Assembly (NCBI GenBank): GCA_009602735.1
Contig: WELA01010170.1
Span: 86,862-150,861, forward strand
DNA from: Mesotaenium endlicherianum
Taxonomy: Eukaryota; Streptophyta; Zygnematophyceae; Zygnematales; Mesotaeniaceae
Length of the DNA: 64,000 bases
Direction: 5' to 3'
Shown here: one piece after another, positions 56,334 through 64,000 of the stretch
Numbering within the stretch: position 1 is the stretch's first letter
Layout of the letters: every line of letters starts with the position of its first letter
Translations under genes and position numbers: made by a program
Notes under the pieces: model-generated
Told to the model about the DNA's origin: nothing
The model's input: only the letters and a program-made list of their open reading frames with translations
Databases searched by the model: none

Positions 56334-58144
56334 AAATCCCTCCAACTTAATTTGTTATCACCACGACAACAATATACTGCAGAAGTTTTTGGTCAGGGAA
56401 CTTAACCTGACCAGCCTCCCCACTGACTGCCTCTTCAGCCTGTCACCTAGAGAGTTGTTCCTGGGGCTTCAGGATCAGGAGACTGAAATCTGGACCTAGA
56501 TGTGGACAGCCCTTTAGGTCTGTCAGCTGGCCTTCTAAAGAACCCCGTTTGTTCTAAAGTTGGGCCTCAAGGAGAACAAAGGATGGTAGCCTACTCTTCA
56601 ACCACTTGGATGTTGATTCCCACATAGACAGGCATTCCGGTAGGATGCTGAAATACATTGGCAAGAGGTACATGCCCTTGAGCGAAGGGAGAGGCTGGCA
56701 TACTCTGGTCACCCCGCGTGTCCTGCTTCTGGCACCCCTGTCCTCTGGGGATTTCTGCCTTTGTTTGCTGCCAAGTACAGTCAAATCAGCTTCTTCCCCT
56801 GCTTGGGCACGTGGGCTGGGGGAGCGAGTGCGCGGTTCAGTTACCTCCATGGCCGGGGTCAAATGCTATATTCCTGATCTTGGCTCCTCAGGAAGCCCTG
56901 CTCTTGCCTGCCTCAGGGTGTCCTGAGGACCAGCTCCTGATGCTTCTTCTCTGCCTTGTTCTTCTTCCTCATCCTCCTCATCTACCTCCTTTGAGGAGGT
57001 AGGAGTCTCGTCCACTAAGTCGTCCTGCTCCCTGGTAGACATGGAGTAGTCTACTGACCTCCCTTTCTTTGGGCGCGTCGGAGGTTGCTTGGCCTTCAGC
57101 CTGCTGATATCTATCCGGCCAGCATTTTTTGCCCATTTGACAAAGGCATGCTTTCCCTCAGAGAAGTAGTCCCTCCCCCTCCTCCTGTGCTCTTTGATCT
57201 CTGCATTCATATTGCTCAGGCTGCCATTTAGCTTGGGGTCCCAAGGGGCAATGTGAGGTGGTAGGATGAGGAAGCCGTCTAGGCCATACTGGAAGTCCTC
57301 CGGTTGGGCTCGGTCACACTCCTGCTTTTTGTTTGTGACGGTCATCCACCTCCAGTCTGTTGGCTGCTGGTAGCTTTAGGGCCCATGCTCAGCCTTCCTC
57401 AGTTTAAACGGGAACCAGTGGGGAGAGGACATCTCTATCCTGCTTCCCTGGCCAAGTACTCCCAGCTCCTTCTCTCAACTTCATTGTAAGCTGGCAGTAG
57501 CGTGAGGTTGAATACCGTATCCTTAAAGCTATCGGGCCGCATGCTCACCATCCTGATGAGTTCCTAATCTCCCACTATTCTTGGTATTGGGAATAGCTCG
57601 TTCTCTGAATCATCTGCAAGGTACCAGGCCTGCTCTGCTGTATAGCCCACCATCTTGGCATAATCCTCGTAGAGGACCACACCAGTGTGTGTCTCATGTA
57701 CGTATGCAGTGCTGCAGCTCCTTCCCTCTGTGTCAGTGTTGTCTGTTCCAGCTTGTTGATCTCCTGGGCTGCCACCAATGCTTCCTTCAAGTTATCAAAG
57801 TTTTGGCCACCCACCACAGTATACGTGTAAGTGGCCAAGCTCTTCTGCCTGTCCGCTTCAGCCTTTTTCCTCCTCTCCTCCTCTTCCGCTGCCGCTTCTT
57901 CTTGATGTTATTTCTGTCTCTCCTCCTCAGCCTTCCTGAGGATTTCCGCTTCGTGATCCTTCTTCCTCTGTGCCTCTTCTGCCGCCTCTTGTTGCTTGCG
58001 GACCCTTTCTAGTTCTCTCCTGGAGAGGGACGTTGCCGCCAGCTCCTTCTGGTGTTGCTCCATTGTCCTCCTAGCTTCATCTGCCTTGCGCTTTTTGTCC
58101 TCCTTTGTGTGGTGGGAGCCATCCTGCACATATAACCAAGGCAC
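56334..58144 (-). pseudogene. Unidentified coiled-coil coding remnant
   Basis: Read on the minus strand in pieces (58144-57908, 57838-57575, a segment near 57690-57380, and 57345-56866, then 56862-56554). The first part is a charged helix rich in Glu, Lys and Arg (RELERVRKQQEAAEEAQRKK), interrupted by a TAA near 57908. Next come NFDNLKEALVAAQEINKLEQ and GVVLYEDYAKMVGYTAEQAW. Then follow IAPWDPKLNGSLSNMNAEIK and HAFVKWAKNAGRIDISRLKA, and an acidic tail (EVDEEDEEEEQ). One TAG near 57566 would read well as Gln (GD-stop-ELIRMV). I do not recognise the family. Its position next to a polypurine tract and LTR suggests an element-borne gag-like or accessory protein. Confidence 0.5.
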
Positions 58145-58373
58145 AAATTAGTAGGATATCAACCTTTGTCATAGGAGTTGCAGGAAGGAAGTAAGTTCAT
58201 ATTAGTATGGTGGGTTCGCTCTTGTTTACCTTACAGGGTGATTGCTAGGGGTTGACGTAGTTGCGGTGCGCTACACATAAACGTATGAATTTGTTTTCAG
58301 GTGCGTTATGTGATGTATTGTTGTGCAAGGCCCATTTTCCTTCCGCCCAAGGTGCTTTATGTGGGCCAGGCTG

Positions 58374-58457
58374 TCCCATCTGTCACTATGCTGACACTTA
58401 CGATTCACATAACCGTCCCATCTGTCACTATGCTGACACTTAGGGTTCACATAACTG
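58374..58457 (-). repeat. 42-bp tandem repeat in the family D 3' LTR
   Basis: Two near-identical 42-bp units (58374-58415 and 58416-58457) sharing TCCCATCTGTCACTATGCTG, just inside the LTR start at 58488. They may be promoter or enhancer repeats of the LTR. Confidence 0.7.
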
Positions 58458-58559
58458 TCCCTTTCTCGCTCTCGCACACTAACTGTCATATATTTTCCCC
58501 TCCAACTTAAGTGGAGACAGGACCTCCTGTCACCTTCCCGTGTCAACTGAAATGACCGC

Positions 58560-58960
58560 TAGGAAGTGGCTCCAGCCGCTTGTAGGTGGAACTGTTTCAA
58601 CGCCCCTTTGGCATTGGTCGTATGGTCTTTAAATTCCCAAGTGTCCCCAGAGGCATCGTAACCCTTCCATCAAATGACGTACTTCATGACATATTTAGAC
58701 GATCGACGGACCTAGCGCGGGTCTATAATCTCCTCAACCTCATATTCCTCAGGGTCACCGTCCCGGACAGCGGGGACCGGTCCCGGTTGGACAGGTTACC
58801 GACTTGTGAACAGTGTGTCACCTTTGATGTATGGTTCCAGGAAGGAGACATTAAAGACCGGGTGACCCTTGTATTCTGCTGACATGTTCAGTTTGTAAGC
58901 ATTCTGACCGACACGGCCCACCACCGAATATGGACCGACCCAGACAGGACCAACCTTTTT
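58560..58960 (-). pseudogene. Family D integrase C-terminus and chromodomain
   Basis: KKVGPVWVGPYSVVGRVGQN, then PEEYEVEEIIDPR, a TAG, VRRSSKYVMKYVI, a TGA where Arg is expected, and WKGYDASGDTWEFKDH. This is a recognisable chromodomain (WKGY...TWE) of the chromovirus type, broken by two stops. Confidence 0.72.
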
Positions 58961-60171
58961 CTAGACCACAGCAGGAAGGTACAGGTGCTGAGAATGGACT
59001 TTGACCAAATCGCCCTTAAAAAAGGTCAGTTCTCGACGGTGCTGATTAGCGTACTTTTGTTGGTTTTCTTGGGCTTTGTGAAGATTGTGTTGGAATTTTG
59101 ACAAGATGTCAGCAAACTCCCGAGTCAACTGGAGGGAGACCGGATTATCAATCCCTTCAAGGTGTGTTAAAGACTCCCCTAGGTCATCTGAGAAGGACTT
59201 AGGGACACTACCCAAGCAAAGTTCAAAAGGGGTCTTGCCCGTTGACGCGTGCACCGCACTGCTGATCGCAAACTGGATTTGAGGGAACACGTCATCCCAG
59301 TTATCTTGTTTTTGGTTAATATTGGCTCTTAGTACCCCTTGCAGAAGTCTATTAGCTCTTTTAGTTTGCCCAATAGTTCGAGGGTGGTTTGCTGTGCTGA
59401 GCAGCTGCTTGACTCCCATTAACCCCATTAAAGCTCTCCAGAACTTAGAGGTAAATTTTGAGTCTCTGTCTGAGATTATATTAGAGGGTAGCCCATGTTG
59501 GCATACTATATGGTTGTAAAAATGTGTCGCTTTTTCAAGTGCAGCTACTTTGACGGTTGTGGGGATGAAAATGACCATTTTTGTCAATTTATCCACGACT
59601 ACCAGTATCGATATATGCCATTGGCAGTTCGTGGCAGTGTGACCACCCAGTCCATGGATATTGTTTCCCAGCGACCAACTGGGATGGGCAGCGGTTGTAA
59701 GAGGCCCCCCCGGTGGTGTGTGCCTAGACTTATTCTTTTGACACTGGTCACAAGACTTAACGTATTTCAAGACCTCCCGAGGTAATCCCTCCCACCGATA
59801 ATGTTTTGCCAATTTGCCAACAGCTTTGGCCTGCCCCAGATGCCCACCCAGCAAACTGTCATGTGCTTGAGCAATAAAAGGGACCTTATTTCCAAGTTAT
59901 TAGGAATGACCAGCTTCAGCCTGCCTGAAATGGTTTCAGTCACCCAGACCCCTCCCTTAATCTTATACCCGAGTGCAGTAGCACGACACACATCATTAGT
60001 GGGGCTGGGCTCATATGTTGGGTCAGAAAGGTAGGCTTTCCTAAGTTGTTCAAGGAAGGACTTTTTTACCTTTAGTGAAGTGAGTGCACACAGGACTTTA
60101 TCTACAACATGCTCACTAAAGTTCCTTTCTTGCAAGTCAGGTCTTCTAGAGAGTGCATCAGCAGGATCCAA
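58961..60171 (-). pseudogene. Family D integrase
   Basis: Starts with MDPADALSRRPDL, then the zinc region (HMTVCWVGIWG, shifting frame to LGGHLGQAKAVGKLAKHYRW and CDQCQKNK). The core has VVDKLTKMVIFIPTT, SDRDSKFTSKFWRAL and a degenerate Glu motif (HPRTIGQTKRANRL, where the usual TER reads TKR). The first Asp region is also altered. A TAG closes the frame at 58961 after LYLPAVV, and sequence similarity continues beyond it. Confidence 0.8.
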
Positions 60172-60208
60172 CTTCCCTAGTTTGTAGTCGGTCTGGACAT
60201 GGAAACTG

Positions 60209-61748
60209 CTACAGCATCTGACTCCAGCAGTTCTCTCTCCTTGACAGCTTGGCCTTCTTCTGAAAGTGAGTCAGAGCTAGATGATCTGTAATCGCCTTAA
60301 AAGCTTTACCATGTAAGTATGCTCTCCACTGTTTAAGCACATGAATGATAGCTAGCAGCTCTTTGTCATGCACTGAGTAATTAATCTCCGCTGTATTAAA
60401 TTTCATAGACTCGTACAACACAGGATGCTTCTCCTGCCGTACCTTGTGGTTTTGTCAGCAGGCTGCAACAAAATTGCACCCATGGCAAAGTCAGAGGCAT
60501 CAGTATCCACCTGCACCCGTTTGCTAGGGTCATACACGGCTAGCACTGGGGCTGAACAAAGAGCATCTTTAAGGGTCTGGAAGGCAGCCTGCTGCTCTTT
60601 CCCCCACACATACCCTGTGTCTTTCTTAGTGAGGTCAGCCAGTTTGCTGGCCTTTGTAGAATAGTCCTGAATAAATCTCCTATAAGAGTTAGCCAACCCA
60701 AGGAAGAATCTAACTTCGGAGACGGATTGTGGTACAGGCCAGTCCCTTATGGTCTGGACCTTCTTAGGATCCACACAGGTCCCTTCTTTGCTGACAACGT
60801 GGCCTAGAAATTCAATACACTCCTTAAAGAAATCACACTTGCTCATTTTGGCATACAACTGGTTTCTTCTCAGAATGTCCACAACTGTCTAGAAGTGTCT
60901 AGCATGCTGAGCTTCATCTTTAGGGAAAATTAAAATATTATCCAAATAAGGTCTGAAAATGTCATTCATAGCACCCATGAAGGTCGCAGGAGTCCAAATG
61001 ACATCACGAAGAACTCATAGTGTCCATAACGTGTGCGGAAGGCAGTCTTGTGTTCATTCCCCTCAGCAATTCTGTTTTGATGATAACCACTTTTGAGAAT
61101 TATCTCACTGAACACCTTAGCATCAGACAGGGTATCAAGCAAGTCCTTGATTATGGGTAAAGCAAACTTGTTTTTTACTGTCATTCTCTTCAGAGCTCTG
61201 TAATCCACACACATCCGCAAACTGCCATCCTTTTTCTTGACACATAGGATGGGTGCGCTGTAAGGTGATTTACTGAGGGAAATATAACCATTTTCCTCAA
61301 GCTCTGCAATCTATGTTTTCAACTCTTCGCTCTCCACATAAGACAAGCCATAAGTGCGTTGCCAGGGTGGCTGACTCCCAGGTAATAAATCAATCCTATG
61401 ATCTACTTCCCACTTAGGGGGTAGTCCTGGAGGCATATTAAATACATCCGTGTACTGAGCAACAATTTTTGCAGCAGTAGGATGCTTCGGAGGGCTTACC
61501 CTTTTCTCCACCACTTCTTCAGGTCGAGGAGGTTCCTCTCTTAGGAGTAGACACAACATTCTGTCTTCCTTCTGGTTCCAGCTTTTCACGAATTCCATTG
61601 CATTCAGCAACTTGCATCCTTCTGGAAGCCTCTTCTTTTCCTTCATTTGCCATCCACACAGGATAAGAGGAAGAGCACTCGTGGGTGCCAAGTCAGTCTG
61701 CCCATCACTGGCTCCTCTCACTTTAAATGTACCTCTGCTCCAACACAC
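60209..61748 (-). pseudogene. Family D reverse transcriptase and RNase H
   Basis: RT segments: [60 protein letters not shown], then IEFLGHVVSKEGTCVDPKKV. RNase H: VDTDASDFAMGAILLQPADK and INYSVHDKELLAIIHVLKQW. Frames change near 61220, 60882 and 60403. A TAG after ELKT (about 61311) stands where related elements have Gln. The YxDD-containing strand lies in the frame gap at about 60890-60970 and reads NILIFP-like, so the catalytic pair is not intact. Confidence 0.8.
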
Positions 61749-61769
61749 TTCAGCTTGATGTCTCTTAAG

Positions 61770-62207
61770 CTAGGACCTGCCTAGCACGAGATTATAAAAG
61801 CCAGTGTTGAGTACCTCAAATGTAAGCGTTTCAATTAGAACTGCGATGCCAGAACCTAACTGGACCTCAATAGGCTTGGTTATAACTCCTCCCGGGATAC
61901 TTGAGGCATCTCCAAGGAATATTTTTCTATTCCCTTGGGTGACAGTAGGCAGCCTTAGCCGCTCACAAATTTGACCTAGGGGTACATTGAGTTGTACAGC
62001 AGGAGGTGGGTTCAGAACATTGGCCCTTGATGCCATAAGTTCTTCAACAGTGCGCTCGTCAGCTGGCTGTCCTTCCCTCCTTTCTGTATCTTCAGCAGCC
62101 TTTGCTAATTGTTCAGCTTCAAATCTGGCTCTCTCCTCCTCAGCTTGCTGTGTTGCGACTGCGGCAATAGCAGCTGCCTCATCTCTGTCCAACCGGGACC
62201 TGTCCAA
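61770..62207 (-). pseudogene. Family D N-terminal coiled coil and protease-like region
   Basis: Begins with a charged helix (VATQQAEEERARFEAEQLAK), then a beta-rich part ending VLNTGFYNLVLGRS before a TAG, which resembles the C-terminal half of a retropepsin domain. The expected DTG or DSG triad is not visible, so either it lies in lost sequence or the domain has degenerated. Confidence 0.5.
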
Positions 62208-62600
62208 GTTGTTTGCAATAGTGACCCTAAGGAATTAGAGGCCCAGGATATTTTAGACGCTCAGTTGGTCCGTCGATCATCTAAATATGTCATGAAGTAC
62301 TAAGTCAGATGGAAGGGCTCTGATGCATCTGGGGACACATGGAAATTGAAGGACCATTTGGTCAACGCTGAAGGTGCGTTGAAGCGCTTCACCTTTGGGA
62401 AGCGGGCCAACCACCCTAACTGTCAAACCAATGACATGGGAAGGTGACAAGAGGTCCTGTCTCCATGTAAATTGGAGGGGAAAGCGACAGTTGTGAGTGG
62501 CAGCTCACCTTCAAGGAATGTGAGAGCATTTCAAAAGTCATCAAAACGGTTGTGACAGGCAACCCATCTTAATTTAAGTTGGAAGGAGTGTGACAGCACC
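62205..62600 (+). mobile_element. Family D fragment, inverted: chromodomain end and 3' flank
   Basis: On the plus strand EAQDILDAQLVRRSSKYVMK, a TAA, then WKGSDASGDTWKLKDHLVNA aligns with the chromodomain at 58560-58790. It is followed by a polypurine-like AAATTGGAGGGGAAAG (62471-62490) and a second similar tract near 62574. It abuts the 5' end of the minus-strand copy, giving an inverted junction. Confidence 0.72.
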
Positions 62601-63720
62601 TCGAGGATCCACAAACACAATGTACATAACCACCGTGCACACTTCACTGCACTCACATTCACTTCTTTCCTACATTCCATAGACCCACGGACACACTTCT
62701 CTTTCCCGCACATTCTTCTTATCAGCTTACTCACAGAAGGTAGAATAAACTACGGACCATTCAAACACTACGTCCTTTCCGCTTACTGCATGTGATAATA
62801 TGGTAGGATGTTATTACTATACTGGCTGAACTATGATATTTTTTGAATTATCTACACTTCAATGAATCATGACTATTTTCGTAAAAGGAGTGCCTCTATG
62901 CATGTACTGTGTAGGCGACCGTAGCTTGCAATGTCTACATGCAATATTCAAGTGTGCAACAAAGATGCAACTTTGTTTCTAAAGAACTTCATTTTTGACT
63001 TACTTTGGTACAACACAAGTTTTTCCATGACACCAGATTTAGTTTGAAAACTTCGGAGGTGTTTGTAGTATGCCCAAGAGTTGTAGGACCAATAAGGAAA
63101 GTCGGTACTAGCAATTGTGAGAAGGTATAGTGCAATGAACTTGTGAGAAAAAGACAAAGTGCAATTCTAACGCACATTTTTTGAAGCTCTTGAGATGCAC
63201 AACTCGAGCAATAATCATCCCTCATGTTCGAGACTTTAAAATATTCATATTTACATTTTAGGAACCAACATATATGAAGCGGTGAGCAATCAATGTTAAC
63301 CTTTGTATTTTGCGTAAGCATGAGCTTTAAGTGTGCGAAGCTGGACACATGTCCAAACTTGAGGGATCATAAGTTTTTCGCTTTTCAACAAACACCAAAT
63401 TTTTAAGATTCGGGTTGTTCATCAAACAGTTATATGAACAAACACAAGTTTTCAGTACCATTGGAACATTGTGGTTCTTTGGGGGCAACCTGCCATGAAC
63501 TTCTAAAGTCACACTTGAAATGGTACTTTTGCTCGTTATCAACAGATATTTCTTTAGTCTAAGAACTTTCATATCTCAGCCTATACATATCCAACAAGCC
63601 TAAGATTTTATAAGTATTTTAAAATTTGAACCTAATGAGGGTCATGAAGTAAATTTGTCAAGGTTCCAGCATGTTTGCCGCATTTGGCAGACGCACCGCC
63701 TTTGTCAAGCGGCGGCAAGC
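62601..63720. other. No gene seen
   Basis: A+T-rich DNA between the family D fragment and the ABC transporter end. It may contain 3' untranslated sequence of the transporter on the minus strand, but no poly(A) signal was singled out. Confidence 0.45.
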
Positions 63721-64000
63721 TCAGAGCGCGGCGCCGCCGGTGTTTTTCTGCAGGTTGACGAGGTTCAAGTAGGCGTCGCACGGGCGCGCCACGAGCTCCT
63801 TGCAGCTGCCCTGTTCCACCATCACGCCAATCTGCACCACCGCGATGACATTGGCGTTATGAATGGTGGAAAGGCGGTGCGCGATCACCAGCGTCATGCG
63901 GCCCACCATGAGGCGTTCCAGCGCCTCCTGCACCACCGCCTCCAATTCCGAGACAGCGCCGACGTGGCCAGCAAAGGGAGGGGGAGAAGGGGAAAGGGGG
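63721..64000 (-). pseudogene. ABC transporter (ABCB/MDR-like) C-terminal fragment, probably frameshifted
   Basis: The last 74 residues of a nucleotide-binding domain, ending at TGA (63721-63723). They show VVQEALERLM, the H-loop context TLVIAHRLSTIHNANVIAVV and the usual tail VMVEQGSCKELVA. Further upstream, GCC ACG TCG GCG CTG (ATSAL, 63954-63968) is the conserved D-loop motif but lies in a different frame. Only two bases, not three, separate it from SELEAVVQEAL, and the Walker B Asp-Glu is missing before it. Either this is a pseudogene or assembly error, or ATSAL is intronic coincidence. Full-length relatives export lipids, hormones or xenobiotics across membranes. Confidence 0.7.

Larger units (their letters stand above)
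58145..62207 (-). mobile_element. Family D chromovirus, degenerate minus-strand copy
   Basis: From right to left: coiled-coil gag/protease region, RT, RNase H, integrase, chromodomain, polypurine tract (about 58500-58515) and the start of a 3' LTR at 58488. Every domain carries stops or frameshifts. The 5' LTR and most of gag are missing; the element ends abruptly near 62207 against an inverted piece of the same family. Confidence 0.82.

Overview
This window reads as nuclear DNA of a plant-lineage eukaryote. It is built almost entirely of nested, decayed transposable elements with a few host gene pieces. The evidence is GT-AG introns, chromodomain Ty3/gypsy elements primed by the initiator-Met tRNA, an ABCB-type transporter end and a secreted beta-helix gene. 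I infer a streptophyte (charophyte) alga, because retrotransposons carrying a cytosine methyltransferase are, from memory, reported from charophytes and dinoflagellates. The species is not proven by the sequence.

Layout. 1-5684 (-): 5' part of a GC-rich LTR element (family A, copy A1), cut by the window edge. 6990-8648: 3' tail of a chromovirus (family B), followed by a GA microsatellite with an assembly gap. 11213-17674 (+): nearly complete family B chromovirus with an intact 1.2-kb-codon pol and a textbook -1 frameshift heptamer between gag and pol. 18565-31372 (+): family A copy A2, about 12.8 kb, with the order LTR - gag with two zinc knuckles - long Ala/Pro spacer - protease - DNA cytosine methyltransferase - RT - RNase H - integrase - PHD finger - LTR. 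It carries both a chromatin-mark writer and a chromatin reader domain and is the most interesting object here. 33.1-35.2 kb (-): a spliced host gene for a secreted right-handed beta-helix protein. 37302-53120 (+): a spliced but broken KDZ-superfamily DNA transposon gene. Its first intron has grown to about 11.8 kb by a TG/CG-rich minisatellite, itself split by a young chromovirus (family C, 43043-49008, -) with a perfect 5-bp target duplication. 53.4-62.6 kb: a tangle of old gypsy fragments (families D and E) in both orientations plus an unidentified coiled-coil coding remnant. 63.7-64.0 kb (-): the C-terminal end of an ABC transporter, apparently frameshifted.

How it fits together. Nothing here is an operon. 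Each retroelement is its own transcription unit driven by its LTR, and most copies are dead. The damage is patterned: in-frame stops are mostly TAG where glutamine is expected, with some CGA-to-TGA changes, and several catalytic Asp codons have become Asn. This looks like deamination of methylated cytosines in CG and CHG contexts. All nine in-frame stops counted across the methyltransferase-to-integrase region of A2 are TAG, so suppression or reassignment of TAG should also be tested.
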